64,000 nt of DNA from Tepidanaerobacteraceae bacterium (GTDB lineage: Bacteria; Bacillota; Thermosediminibacteria; Thermosediminibacterales; Tepidanaerobacteraceae), in contig JANLFP010000002.1 of NCBI GenBank assembly GCA_024655905.1, positions 310,915-374,914 on the forward strand, written 5' to 3'. The notes below the pieces were generated by a model that worked only from the letters and a program-made list of their open reading frames with translations, had not been told where the DNA came from and made no database searches. Of the stretch, positions 27,347 to 36,389 are shown in pieces (position 1 is the first letter of the stretch; every line of letters starts with the position of its first letter). Both the position numbers and the translations under genes were made by a program.

Positions 27347-28135
27347 ATGGAAAGGCCAACCGTAGGTCTGGCACTTGGTTCCGGTGCGGCAAAGGGTTAT
27401 GCCCATATCGGGGTATTGCAGGTGTTAGAGCGAGAAAAAATTCCGATTGATCTTATTGTGGGTTCAAGTATTGGAAGTTTAATAGGAGCTCTATATGCAG
27501 CGGGAATAGGTCCAATAATGCTGGAACGGCTGGCTTATCAGATCCGCAGAAGAAACTGGATGGATATTTCAGTACCTAAAAAGGGTCTTATTGCCGGAAA
27601 CAAAATTGAAGCCATAATAAAACTGTTGACAAAAAACTTGAATTTTGACAAGCTCATGATTCCTCTCGGAGTAGTAGCCACTGATCTTTGCAAAAGACAG
27701 ACGGTATTGATAAAAGATGGCAATGTGGCATCTGCAGTCAGAGCCAGCATAGCCATTCCTGGCATATTCTGCCCGGTAGAGGAAAACGAGAGAGTACTGG
27801 TGGATGGCGGTGTGCTGGAAAGAGTTCCCGGTAGCATGGCAAGGGCAATGGGAGCAGATTTTGTAATCGGAGTTGAACTGGGTTTCAGCGATTATTTGCC
27901 GCCCAAAAATATTTATGACGTACTTATACAAACCTTTGATGTGATGGGAAGAGAAATACAAAAGTTGAAACAATATGATTGCGATGTTTTGATATTTCCT
28001 AAACTATCGGATGTGGATAGCCTTGATTTTAACAAAGTGGAAAAATGCATTATCGAGGGTCGAAAGGCTGCTGAGGAAGCTCTGCCAAAGATTTTGAATA
28101 ATATAGGAAGGAAGGTTGGCACCTTTGAAAAATAA
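27347..28135 (+). CDS. ylbK: patatin-like phospholipase family protein (YlbK/RssA type)
   Basis: This is a serine acyl hydrolase of the patatin family. The 262-residue protein shows the oxyanion loop GLALGSGAAKGYAHIG near 6-21, the nucleophile motif GSSIGS near 42-47 and the catalytic Asp in VLVDGGVLERVP near 150. No signal peptide or membrane segment is seen. ATG 27347 is chosen because GAGGTGA ends 8 bases upstream; ATG 27341 and GTG 27335 are too close. It overlaps ylbL by 11 bases. Its natural lipid substrate is not known. Confidence 0.87.
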   Translation: MERPTVGLALGSGAAKGYAHIGVLQVLEREKIPIDLIVGSSIGSLIGALYAAGIGPIMLERLAYQIRRRNWMDISVPKKGLIAGNKIEAIIKLLTKNLNFDKLMIPLGVVATDLCKRQTVLIKDGNVASAVRASIAIPGIFCPVEENERVLVDGGVLERVPGSMARAMGADFVIGVELGFSDYLPPKNIYDVLIQTFDVMGREIQKLKQYDCDVLIFPKLSDVDSLDFNKVEKCIIEGRKAAEEALPKILNNIGRKVGTFEK

Positions 28136-29132
28136 TTTTTTAAAGCGGTATTTGCGCACAGCAATTTTAATAGTAATCATACTTCTGACCGCAAACTACT
28201 ATTTGAGCAATAATTACTCAATTATAGCACCGGGTATAACGGTAGATTTAAAGGATATTGTGACAGTCGAAAACGGTTCTAAAAATGAAAAAGGTTCTTT
28301 TTTTTTGACAACGGTATCCAGCAGGTCGTTGAATATACCGCTCTTGTTTATAGCCGCCGTGGACCCATATGTCAATATTGAAAAAAAAGAACAGATAATA
28401 CCCCAGGGCTGGGACATGAAACAATATATGGATTATATGAAAAGATGGATGGATGAAAGTCAAAAGATAGCGGAAGTTGTGGCGCTAAAAAAAGCGGGTT
28501 ACAATCCTACCATCCTGGGAGATGGTGCACAGGTGGTGGAAATAATGCCGGAAAGCCCTGCTAAAAATCTAATATTTCCGGGAGATATAATAAAAAAAAT
28601 CGATGGAGAAAAGATAAGTCTGGCGGATGAAATGGTGAAAAAGGTTAAAGCACACAAGGTAGGAGAAAAAGTAAATCTCGAAATCGAAAGGAAAGGCAAG
28701 CTCTTGGATGTAGTAGTACCGACAATGGAAAGCACCAGTGAAAAGGGCAAAGCCGTAATAGGGGTATATATAACCACATTGAACTGGAAACCGATTTTAC
28801 CCATCAGCATTCAAATAAATACGGGAGATATTGGCGGCCCTTCGGCCGGAAGCATGTTCGCCCTGGAGATATTAAACCAGCTTTTGCCTGAAGACCTAAC
28901 AAAAGGTCACCGCATTGCCGGCACAGGCACCATCAGCCTTGACGGAGAAATAGGAGAGATTGGCGGAGTTCAGCAAAAAGTCGTAGCCGCTCACCGTGAC
29001 GGAGCCGAGTTATTTTTTGCTCCGGAAAAAAATGCGGCAGATGCTGAAAAAGCTGCCAAAAATTTGGGAATAAAAGTAATATCCGTGAAGAAACTGGATG
29101 ATATTTTAAATTATCTTTCAAAGTTAAATTAA
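28125..29132 (+). CDS. ylbL: membrane-anchored PDZ / Lon-like serine protease YlbL
   Basis: YlbL proteins are extracytoplasmic proteases; in B. subtilis one degrades the SOS cell division inhibitor YneA. The 335-residue protein has an N-terminal membrane anchor near 10-28 and a PDZ domain at about 125-205 (GAQVVEIMPESPAKN). A Lon-like protease domain follows, with catalytic Ser in GDIGGPSAGSMFALE near 242-248 and Lys in GGVQQKVVAAHRDG near 285. TTG 28125 lies 9 bases after GGAAGGAAGG. It overlaps ylbK by 11 bases and the convergent tmcAL by 9 bases. Confidence 0.9.
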   Translation: MKNNFLKRYLRTAILIVIILLTANYYLSNNYSIIAPGITVDLKDIVTVENGSKNEKGSFFLTTVSSRSLNIPLLFIAAVDPYVNIEKKEQIIPQGWDMKQYMDYMKRWMDESQKIAEVVALKKAGYNPTILGDGAQVVEIMPESPAKNLIFPGDIIKKIDGEKISLADEMVKKVKAHKVGEKVNLEIERKGKLLDVVVPTMESTSEKGKAVIGVYITTLNWKPILPISIQINTGDIGGPSAGSMFALEILNQLLPEDLTKGHRIAGTGTISLDGEIGEIGGVQQKVVAAHRDGAELFFAPEKNAADAEKAAKNLGIKVISVKKLDDILNYLSKLN

Positions 29133-30377
29133 AATCACTTTCCTGGAAAAATCAGCCCCACCTTTTCTAAAGATTTGATTTTTAAAAGCCAGAGCGTATA
29201 TGTCAGAGGAGAGCAAATCGATTTCAAACATTTGCCGTGCGTCATTATCCAAGTCCTTATAGTCCGATGCCCTGGTTACGATCGGAAGTGAAGACCTGGC
29301 TTTTATTTGTTTTAGCATCTTTGACCCCTTTGAATTAAATCCAAGTATCCTGAAATATAAAGGTGTTCTGGTGGAAACAATATCCTTTCTTATACCAAGC
29401 AAAATATGAATGAGCCCCCTTTTTATCCTGGTTTGAGTATAACGGCGGGTTTTTGCCTGAAGTACAAGCTGCTCAATATTTCCGCTGCTTCTGGCAGCCT
29501 TTTTGAGTCTGTTTTCCAAGCCTTCATTTATATCAAAAAAATTAGCGAAATCCCGTGCTGCCAAACGACGAAGCATATACAGCAGGATGGCATCAAAATC
29601 TTCGAAGAATACAGGGCCGTGACCCGATTCGATTTCTTTTTGGATGATTTTCAAGCAAAAATCAGGCAAATTTTTTGACAGGATGTTCCATGATTCCGGT
29701 TGATTGTCCTTGAGTGCTTTCCTGATGGCAGTTGCACTGGAATAATTTTCCATAAGATTTTGGTCGTTATAGCCGCCGCCCTTTCTTATGACAGGGAAGA
29801 AGGAAAAGTCGGCGTTGATTTTAACGGCAGCCTTTATATACTCCAGGGCAAGAATAGAATTGGGCATTTTCAATATATTTGATACAGTGCCTGCATCATA
29901 AAATTGGCTGTTTCTGTTTGCACCCAAAAACTCCTCAATGGCCTTTTGCCTGGCTGTTGGAAAGGATACACCACCCTTCAGGTGCTTTTTTATCAATTCT
30001 TTAAAAAAAAGAGGCTCACGGGATAAAAGCTTACCTAGCAAAAAAAACTCTTTTTCATAGAATTGTTCCACGCCGAAACTCAAAATATTTATTATACCTG
30101 TATTTTGAAGGAGCCTGACTGCACTTTCCGCAAAAATTTCTGCAGTAGAAGCCGCAAAACACGTGGGAATCTCCATAATCAAGTCAGCACCGGCATGCAG
30201 GGCCATTTCGGCCCTGGCCCATTTGTCAAAACAAGCTGGTTCACCCCTTTGGACAAAGTTGCCGCTCATTGCGCATATGATGCCGTCAGGGTTTAATCGC
30301 GACTTAATTTGGTTAATGTGGTACAGATGCCCGTTGTGAAGAGGGTTATATTCGGCTATGATTCCAACAATTTTCAT
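29124..30377 (-). CDS. tmcAL: tRNA(Met) cytidine acetate ligase TmcAL (YlbM)
   Basis: TmcAL makes N4-acetylcytidine at the wobble base of elongator tRNA(Met) from acetate and ATP. The 417-residue protein has the nucleotidyltransferase motif GIIAEYNPLHNGHLYHI near 4-20, the MSGNFVQRGEPACFDKWARA segment near 38-57 and GVEQFYEKEFF. ATG at 30377 follows TTTGGAGGCATTGT on the minus strand. Acetate as substrate fits the pta-ackA pair encoded divergently next to it, though that adjacency may be chance. Confidence 0.93.
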   Translation of the reverse strand: MKIVGIIAEYNPLHNGHLYHINQIKSRLNPDGIICAMSGNFVQRGEPACFDKWARAEMALHAGADLIMEIPTCFAASTAEIFAESAVRLLQNTGIINILSFGVEQFYEKEFFLLGKLLSREPLFFKELIKKHLKGGVSFPTARQKAIEEFLGANRNSQFYDAGTVSNILKMPNSILALEYIKAAVKINADFSFFPVIRKGGGYNDQNLMENYSSATAIRKALKDNQPESWNILSKNLPDFCLKIIQKEIESGHGPVFFEDFDAILLYMLRRLAARDFANFFDINEGLENRLKKAARSSGNIEQLVLQAKTRRYTQTRIKRGLIHILLGIRKDIVSTRTPLYFRILGFNSKGSKMLKQIKARSSLPIVTRASDYKDLDNDARQMFEIDLLSSDIYALAFKNQIFRKGGADFSRKVILI

Positions 30378-30405
30378 ACAATGCCTCCAAAAATCACTTG
30401 AATCT

Positions 30406-30434
30406 ATTATATAACAAAAATCATTTTTTATTAA
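30406..30434 (-). promoter_or_regulatory. tmcAL: sigma-A promoter of tmcAL
   Basis: On the minus strand TTAATA and TATAAT are spaced by 17 bases, about 30 bases before the tmcAL start codon. Confidence 0.5.
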
Positions 30435-30607
30435 GAAGGAAATTTGCATTTTATATAGAAATGTTCTCTTTGTGCTAAATGGTGCTTGTTATGCTTGCTA
30501 TTTGTAATCGCTTTTTGGAGGTGTTCTATATCGAATAAATATATTTGTCAGGCGGAAACTAACAGAAGAACTTTTTAAAAATAAGCTATTGAGGAAGGAG
30601 TTTAAAA

Positions 30608-31600
30608 ATGGATTTGATAGAAAAAATCAGGCAACGTGCAAGAGGCACCAACAAGACTATTGTTCTTGCAGAGGGAATGGAAGAGCGGACTTTAAAAGCA
30701 GCAGAAGTTATAAAAAACGAAGATATAGCAAAGATTGTGTTGTTGGGAGAAGAAAAAAAGATAAAGGAATTATCGGAAGGCAGATATGACATTTCCGGCA
30801 TTGAGATCATAAACCCCGCGACTTCGCCAAAAACTGAAGAATATGCAGAGCTTCTATACGAGCTGAGAAAACAAAAAGGTATGACCATGGAAAAAGCAGC
30901 CGAATTGGCTCGAGATCCCATATGGTTCGGAACTTTGATGGTAAAAACCAGGGATGTGGATGGTATGGTGGCGGGGGCTATTACTGCCACGGCCGATCTT
31001 TTCAGACCGGCTTTTCAGATTATAAAGACTGCTCCGGGCATAGGTGTTGTATCCAGCGCATTTATGATGATAGTACCGGACTGTGAATATGGTTCAAATG
31101 GCATATTTTTATTTGCAGATTGCGCCATCAACCCCAACCCTGATGCAAAACAGCTCGCCGAAATTGCCGTATCTTCCGCAAAGACATGGAAAGCTTTGAT
31201 GGATGACGAGCCCCGAATTGCCATGCTGTCTTTTTCGACAAAAGGCAGTGCCCAGCATGAGATGGTAGACAAAGTTGTTGAGGCCACCAGAATCGTGAAA
31301 GAACAGGCACCGGATCTGATGGTTGATGGCGAATTGCAGGCTGATGCTGCTCTGGTTCCAAGAGTGGCTAAGACAAAAGCACCGGACAGCAAACTTGCAG
31401 GTCATGCCAATATTTTGATATTCCCCGAACTGGAAGCCGGCAATATAGGATACAAGCTGGTGCAGCGCCTGGCTAAAGCAGAAGCAGTGGGTCCCATCAG
31501 CCAAGGATTGGCAATGCCCATAAACGATCTGTCTCGCGGATGCAGTTTTGAGGACATAGTGAATGTAGTAGCAATAACAGCTCTGCAGGCCAATAATTAA
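30608..31600 (+). CDS. pta: phosphate acetyltransferase
   Basis: It converts acetyl-CoA and phosphate to acetyl phosphate, the first step of the ATP-yielding route to acetate. The 330-residue protein is the short clostridial form lacking the DRTGG regulatory domain. It has IVLAEGMEERTLKAAEVI near 15-33, GMVAGAITATADLFRPAFQII near 118, and the C-terminal GNIGYKLVQRLAKAEAVGPISQG. ATG 30608 follows GAGGAAGGAG. The 230 bases upstream hold the tmcAL promoter and no other gene; I see no clear rightward promoter. ackA follows. Confidence 0.96.
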   Translation: MDLIEKIRQRARGTNKTIVLAEGMEERTLKAAEVIKNEDIAKIVLLGEEKKIKELSEGRYDISGIEIINPATSPKTEEYAELLYELRKQKGMTMEKAAELARDPIWFGTLMVKTRDVDGMVAGAITATADLFRPAFQIIKTAPGIGVVSSAFMMIVPDCEYGSNGIFLFADCAINPNPDAKQLAEIAVSSAKTWKALMDDEPRIAMLSFSTKGSAQHEMVDKVVEATRIVKEQAPDLMVDGELQADAALVPRVAKTKAPDSKLAGHANILIFPELEAGNIGYKLVQRLAKAEAVGPISQGLAMPINDLSRGCSFEDIVNVVAITALQANN

Positions 31601-31651
31601 AAAGATTTGGGACGATGAAGTTTGATAAAATAATTTCAGGGAGGTTTTCAA

Positions 31652-32842
31652 TTGAAAGTTTTGGTCATAAATTGCGGCAGTTCATCATTGAAATATCAGC
31701 TTTTCAACATGGAAAATCAATCAGTGCTGGCAAAAGGTATTGTTGAAAGAATTGGCCTTGAAGGCGGCATGCTGAGGCACCAACCCGCTGACAAAGATAA
31801 GGTTGAAATATCTGAAAACATACCCAACCATAAAGTAGCAGTAAAAATTATGCTGGATGCACTGCTGGACAGCAACCATGGAGTTATAAATACAGTGTCG
31901 GAAATTTCTGCAGTAGGACACAGGGTTGTGCATGGTGCGGAAAGATTTTCAGGTTCTGTAAGGATAAATGATGAAGTCATCAATGTTTTAAAAGAATGTA
32001 TATCAATAGCTCCGCTTCACAATCCGCCGAACATTATAGGAATAGAGGCAGTAAAGGAACTTCTTCCGGATGTACCGATGGTCGGTGTATTCGATACGGC
32101 TTTTCATCAGACCATGCCAGAATTTGCATATATTTATGGTGTTCCTTATGATTTATACAAAAAACATTCTATTAGAAGATATGGATTTCATGGCACTTCG
32201 CATAGATATGTTTCTATGAGGGCTGCAAAATTTTTGAACAAGCCTATCGAAGACTTAAAGATTGTAACATTGCACCTCGGCAATGGCTCAAGCATAACTG
32301 CTGTGAAAAACGGAAAATCGGTAGACAACAGCATGGGATTTACGCCTCTGGAAGGCATAGTAATGGGTACCCGCTGCGGAAGCATTGATCCGGCAATCGT
32401 GCCTTTTCTCATAGAAAAAGAAGGAATATCGCCTGAAAAAATAAATGATTATTTGAACAAGAAGTGCGGAGTTTTGGGCATTTCAGGCATTAGCAGCGAC
32501 TTCAGGGATATAGAAGAAGCTGCCGCTTCGGGGAATAAAAGAGCGAAATTGGCTTTGGATGTATTTGCATATCAGGCAAAAAAATATATAGGCTCTTATG
32601 CAGCGGCAATGAATGGATTGGATGCGATAGTGTTTACAGGCGGGATAGGAGAAAATTCCAGCAATATGCGAAAGATGATATGCGAAAATATGGAGTATTT
32701 TGGCATACGCATAGATGACGCAAGAAACAATATTAGAGGAAAAGAAGCGGATATTTCTGCTGAAGACAGTAAAACCAGGGTGCTGGTTATCCCCACCAAT
32801 GAAGAATTAATGATAGCATTGGACACTGTTGCCCTAATTTGA
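31652..32842 (+). CDS. ackA: acetate kinase
   Basis: It makes ATP and acetate from acetyl phosphate and ADP. The 396-residue protein has the actin-like fold motifs: [16 protein letters not shown] near 2-17, [15 protein letters not shown] near 87, [10 protein letters not shown] with catalytic Asp near 149, [14 protein letters not shown] and [11 protein letters not shown] near 330. TTG 31652 follows CAGGGAGG. The pta-ackA pair suggests acetate as a fermentation product of this anaerobe. Confidence 0.97.
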   Translation: MKVLVINCGSSSLKYQLFNMENQSVLAKGIVERIGLEGGMLRHQPADKDKVEISENIPNHKVAVKIMLDALLDSNHGVINTVSEISAVGHRVVHGAERFSGSVRINDEVINVLKECISIAPLHNPPNIIGIEAVKELLPDVPMVGVFDTAFHQTMPEFAYIYGVPYDLYKKHSIRRYGFHGTSHRYVSMRAAKFLNKPIEDLKIVTLHLGNGSSITAVKNGKSVDNSMGFTPLEGIVMGTRCGSIDPAIVPFLIEKEGISPEKINDYLNKKCGVLGISGISSDFRDIEEAAASGNKRAKLALDVFAYQAKKYIGSYAAAMNGLDAIVFTGGIGENSSNMRKMICENMEYFGIRIDDARNNIRGKEADISAEDSKTRVLVIPTNEELMIALDTVALI

Positions 32843-32897
32843 TACAGCTATTCTGCCGGGTTTTTGATGCGATTTAATTGCGATTTAATAAATTTCC

Positions 32898-32926
32898 TTG
32901 ACATTAAGTATGCGTGTATATATAAT
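32898..32926 (+). promoter_or_regulatory. consensus sigma-A promoter of ylbN-rpmF
   Basis: TTGACA at 32898-32903 and TATAAT at 32921-32926 are separated by exactly 17 bases, a perfect consensus 28 bases before the start codon. Confidence 0.8.
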
Positions 32927-32953
32927 AGTGGTGATGTTTCCGAGGTGATTTGT

Positions 32954-33460
32954 ATGAGGCTGTCTATGGCAAGGGTTAAGCAATCAGCCGGAAATGCCAT
33001 TGATTTTAATTTCGATGAGCGTATAAATCATATTAAGGTAAAGAGGGAAAATGTACGTTTTGTCGAACCGGTGAAAGTGGAAGGTACATTAGAAAATCTG
33101 GGGAACAGGATTTTTGAAGTCCGGGGTTTAATAAGAACCGCAGTAGAATACCCTTGCTTTAGATGCCTTAAAAATACAAAAGTGAATTTTAACTTAATTT
33201 TTAGCATTAAGTTCAGCGATATCCCTGCGATTTCCCGTGAAGATGAAGTTGTCGCATTTTCTGGTGAGGAAATAGAACTCAGGCCGTATATTTTGGAGGA
33301 GATTTTGTTGAACTGGCCGAGCCAAATACTTTGCAGACCTGACTGCAGGGGGATTTGTCCGCGTTGTGGCGCTGATCTGAACAATGTAAATTGCAGTTGC
33401 GAAGATGAGGATACTGATCCACGTCTTGCAGCATTAAAAAATTTTTTGAAAAAGGATTAA
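32954..33460 (+). CDS. ylbN: YceD / DUF177 metal-binding protein (YlbN)
   Basis: The YceD family accompanies rpmF across bacteria and is implicated in 23S rRNA accumulation. The 168-residue protein has the CFRCL strand in the middle and a C-terminal cysteine cluster (CRPDCRGICPRCGADLN, then CSCEDE) followed by DPRLAALKNFL, all typical. ATG 32954 follows CCGAGGTGATTTGT and lies downstream of a perfect promoter; the earlier in-frame start at 32864 would precede the promoter. rpmF follows after 17 bases. Confidence 0.9.
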   Translation: MRLSMARVKQSAGNAIDFNFDERINHIKVKRENVRFVEPVKVEGTLENLGNRIFEVRGLIRTAVEYPCFRCLKNTKVNFNLIFSIKFSDIPAISREDEVVAFSGEEIELRPYILEEILLNWPSQILCRPDCRGICPRCGADLNNVNCSCEDEDTDPRLAALKNFLKKD

Positions 33461-33477
33461 ACCGAGGAGGTGCAATA

Positions 33478-33660
33478 ATGGCCAATCCAAAACACAGGAC
33501 AACAAAATCGAGAAGAGATATGAGAAGAAGCCATTGGAAATTGACGGTTCCGGCTTTTGCAGAGTGTCCCCAGTGCCACCAGCCCAAGCTGCCCCATCGG
33601 GTATGCCCGAATTGCGGTTATTATAAAAATCGCGAGGTGCTTAAAGTCGAAGCCGAATAA
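33478..33660 (+). CDS. rpmF: 50S ribosomal protein L32
   Basis: A large-subunit ribosomal protein of 60 residues. It begins MANPKHRTTKSRRDMRRSHW and has a zinc pair CPQC at about 23-26 and CPNCGYY at about 36-42 (the C+ form). ATG 33478 follows CGAGGAGGTGC. It is terminated by a strong hairpin, so the downstream fapR operon is separate. Confidence 0.96.
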   Translation: MANPKHRTTKSRRDMRRSHWKLTVPAFAECPQCHQPKLPHRVCPNCGYYKNREVLKVEAE

Positions 33661-33667
33661 GTTTGAA

Positions 33668-33700
33668 ACCCCCGCTTGAAAAAAGCGGGGGTCGATTTTT
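33668..33700 (+). terminator. intrinsic terminator after rpmF
   Basis: ACCCCCGCTT (33668-33677) and AAGCGGGGGT (33683-33692) form a 10-bp stem with loop GAAAA, followed by CGATTTTTAT. Confidence 0.85.
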
Positions 33701-33741
33701 ATAGCTTCATATTTTCTTTTGATAAAAACTTGCAAGAAATA

Positions 33742-33775
33742 TTGATTTTGAGTTAAAAGTATTATATACTTTTAA
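33742..33775 (+). promoter_or_regulatory. fapR: fapR promoter overlapped by a palindromic (FapR) operator
   Basis: TTGATT (33742-33747) and TATACT (33765-33770) are 17 bases apart. A perfect palindrome, TTAAAAGTAT-TAT-ATACTTTTAA (33753-33775), covers the spacer end and the -10 box. FapR is known to repress its own operon at a palindrome in this position, released by malonyl-CoA, so this is the expected operator. The sequence is more AT-rich than the Bacillus site. Confidence 0.7.
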
Positions 33776-33817
33776 TAGCTGCTCTTAAAAGCAAGTAATG
33801 TCTTTGAGGTGATCATA

Positions 33818-34393
33818 TTGATTAAAAAAGGGTTATCAAAAAAAGAAAGGCAGGAGCTCTTAAAGCAAATTCTTAATGATGACCCTTTTTTAAACGATGA
33901 AGAACTGGCTGAAAAGCTTAAGGTCAGTATTCAGACCATAAGGCTTGACAGAATGGAACTTAAACTTCCTGAATTGAGAGAAAGAATAAGGGCTGTAGCA
34001 AGACAAAATTATTCCAAGGTCCGTTCTATTGATGTTAAAGAATTGATAGGCGAATTGGTGGATTTGGAGCTTGACAAAAGAGGGATATCCATTTTGGAGA
34101 CAACTCAGGATATGACTTTTGGAAAAACAAGGGTCGTGCGTGGAGATATAATTTTTGCTCAGGCGAATTCTTTGGCCATCGCAGTAATTGATGCAAATGT
34201 AGCGTTGACGGGTGTTGCCAACATAAAATATAAGCTTCCAGTGTATGCTGGGCAGAAGCTCGTAGCCAAAGCGGAAGTGACCAGAGTCAGGGGAAACAAA
34301 AAATTTGTATTTGTTAGGATTTCTGTGAAGCAGAAGGAAGTTTTCAGAGGGAAGTTCATACTGGTATCGCTGGATGATGAGGTGAAAGAATGA
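33818..34393 (+). CDS. fapR: fatty acid and phospholipid biosynthesis regulator FapR
   Basis: FapR represses membrane lipid genes until malonyl-CoA binds. The 191-residue protein has an N-terminal helix-turn-helix ([39 protein letters not shown]). A hotdog effector domain follows from about 70, with [32 protein letters not shown] helix and [19 protein letters not shown] 33818 follows GAGGTGATCATA. Its end overlaps plsX (ATGA), and a palindrome sits on its promoter. Confidence 0.93.
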   Translation: MIKKGLSKKERQELLKQILNDDPFLNDEELAEKLKVSIQTIRLDRMELKLPELRERIRAVARQNYSKVRSIDVKELIGELVDLELDKRGISILETTQDMTFGKTRVVRGDIIFAQANSLAIAVIDANVALTGVANIKYKLPVYAGQKLVAKAEVTRVRGNKKFVFVRISVKQKEVFRGKFILVSLDDEVKE

Positions 34394-35391
34394 AAATCAT
34401 AGTTGATGCCATGGGCGGGGATAATGCCCCGAGGGAAATAGTGCTTGGAGCGATTAAAGCTTCTGAGGAAACCGATTTGCAGATTACCTTAATAGGAAAA
34501 CAGCAATTAATTGATCCCATCCTGAAAGAAGAAAAGTGCAATAGAATAACAGTTGTGGATGCGCAGGAAGTCATTTCGAATGACGAATCACCTGTTGCCG
34601 CAATTCGAAAGAAAAAAGACTCATCTATAGTTAAGGGCCTGAATTTATTAAAAAATCTTCAGGCTGACGCTATGGTATCTGCGGGCAGTACAGGAGCGTT
34701 GATGGCCGGCGGCCTCTTCATACTGGGGCGTTTTGAAGGAGTGGACCGCCCCGCTATTTCAACACTGATACCCACAAAAAAAAGGCCCGTTCTGCTCCTC
34801 GATGTGGGTGCCAATAGCGAAGTAAAACCTAAGAACCTGGTGCAGTTTGCGCTGATGGGAAGCATTTTTGCAAAAGAAATTTTGCAAATAGAAAACCCCC
34901 GGGTTGGCTTATTGAATATCGGAACGGAAGAGGAAAAAGGCAGCCTTGTTATTAAAACCGCATATTCGCTCCTGAAAGATATTAACAAATTGAACTTTGC
35001 TGGTAACGTCGAAGCGCGGGATTTTTTCAGCACAGATGCAGATGTGGTCGTATGCGACGGTTTTACAGGGAATGTTTTTATAAAGACTGTGGAAGGTTTT
35101 GGAATGTATATTTTTGACAGAATGAAACAGGAGATTAAGAAGAAGATTACATATTCATTGGGAGCACTATTGCTAATGCCCGCTCTAAAAGCTGTTAAAT
35201 CCAGCATGGACTATTCGGAATATGGAGGAGCCATGTTTTTAGGACTCAACGGAGTTCTCATAAAGTGTCATGGCTCTTCCGATAGATTTGCCATATGTAA
35301 CGGCATAAAAGCGGCAAAAACATTTGTACAGCTTGATGTAAATAACAAAATGAAAAAAATCCTTGAAATAACCGATGGGGGAGAGATATAG
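34390..35391 (+). CDS. plsX: phosphate acyltransferase PlsX
   Basis: It converts acyl-ACP to acyl-phosphate for phospholipid synthesis by PlsY. The 333-residue protein starts [18 protein letters not shown] and has [15 protein letters not shown] near 97-111, [20 protein letters not shown] near 136 and [17 protein letters not shown] near 219. ATG 34390 overlaps the fapR stop. Acyl-phosphate is also the FakA product, so PlsX links both fatty acid routes seen in this window. Confidence 0.96.
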   Translation: MKIIVDAMGGDNAPREIVLGAIKASEETDLQITLIGKQQLIDPILKEEKCNRITVVDAQEVISNDESPVAAIRKKKDSSIVKGLNLLKNLQADAMVSAGSTGALMAGGLFILGRFEGVDRPAISTLIPTKKRPVLLLDVGANSEVKPKNLVQFALMGSIFAKEILQIENPRVGLLNIGTEEEKGSLVIKTAYSLLKDINKLNFAGNVEARDFFSTDADVVVCDGFTGNVFIKTVEGFGMYIFDRMKQEIKKKITYSLGALLLMPALKAVKSSMDYSEYGGAMFLGLNGVLIKCHGSSDRFAICNGIKAAKTFVQLDVNNKMKKILEITDGGEI

Positions 35392-35392
35392 T

Positions 35393-36379
35393 TTGAAGAA
35401 GGCAGGAATTATTGGTATCGGCTCCTATGTTCCTGATAGGGTTGTCACAAATTTGGACCTTGAAAAAATGGTGGATACCACGGATGAATGGATAAAAACG
35501 AGGACCGGTATATCATTAAGGAGAATCGGGCCGGAAAATGCCTGCACGTCGGACATGGGAGCCGAAGCAGCAAGGAAGGCTCTGGAACATGCCAGACTTT
35601 CTCCGGAAAACATCGACCTGATTATAGTGGCTTCAGCTTCTCCGGATATGATTTTTCCTTCTACGGCCTGCATCATACAGAGCAAAATAGGTGCCTCAAA
35701 TGCCGCCGCTTTTGACATTCAGGCGGGATGCACTGGATTCGTATATGCTTTGACCTGTGCGGTCCAGTTTATCGTTTCGGGAATGTATAAAAATATACTC
35801 GTAGTAGGCGCAGAAATGCTCTCCCGAATAACCGATTGGGAAGACAGAAACACATGTGTGTTATTTGGAGACGGGGCAGGGGCCGTAGTGATAAGTGAGG
35901 TCGAAGAAGGCGGAATCCTTTCAAGCTACCTGGGAGCTGACGGTACAGGCGCCGACTTATTGATTTTGCCTGCCGGTGGCTCAAAGGAACCAGCCAGTAT
36001 TGATACGGTGGCCAAGCGCAGACATTTTATTCAAATGAACGGCAATGAGGTTTTTAAATTTGCCGTAAGGATTTTGGAAGAAGCAGCCAGAAAAGCAACG
36101 GAGAAAGCCAACTTAAGCATGAATGACGTAGACTATATTGTTCCGCACCAGGCCAACATTCGAATCATCGATGCTGCCGTAAAAAGGCTAAAGTTTCCAA
36201 GAGAACAACTGGTGATGAATCTCGACAGGTATGGAAACATGTCTTCAGCCTCCATTCCTGTTGCCCTTGATGAGGCTTACAGAGATAAAAGAATAAAAAG
36301 AGGAGATATAGTTTTGCTGGTGGGTTTCGGAGCCGGTCTGACATGGGGAGCCAATCTTCTGGAATGGAGCATTGATTAG
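35393..36379 (+). CDS. fabH: 3-oxoacyl-ACP synthase III
   Basis: FabH starts fatty acid synthesis by condensing an acyl-CoA with malonyl-ACP. The 328-residue protein has the catalytic triad in order: Cys in IQAGCTGFVYAL near 114, His in YIVPHQANIRII near 254 and Asn in DRYGNMSSASIP near 284. TTG 35393 follows GGGGGAGAG and lies 1 base after the plsX stop. It is in frame with longer starts inside plsX that lack sites. Confidence 0.95.
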   Translation: MKKAGIIGIGSYVPDRVVTNLDLEKMVDTTDEWIKTRTGISLRRIGPENACTSDMGAEAARKALEHARLSPENIDLIIVASASPDMIFPSTACIIQSKIGASNAAAFDIQAGCTGFVYALTCAVQFIVSGMYKNILVVGAEMLSRITDWEDRNTCVLFGDGAGAVVISEVEEGGILSSYLGADGTGADLLILPAGGSKEPASIDTVAKRRHFIQMNGNEVFKFAVRILEEAARKATEKANLSMNDVDYIVPHQANIRIIDAAVKRLKFPREQLVMNLDRYGNMSSASIPVALDEAYRDKRIKRGDIVLLVGFGAGLTWGANLLEWSID

Positions 36380-36389
36380 GAGGTATATT

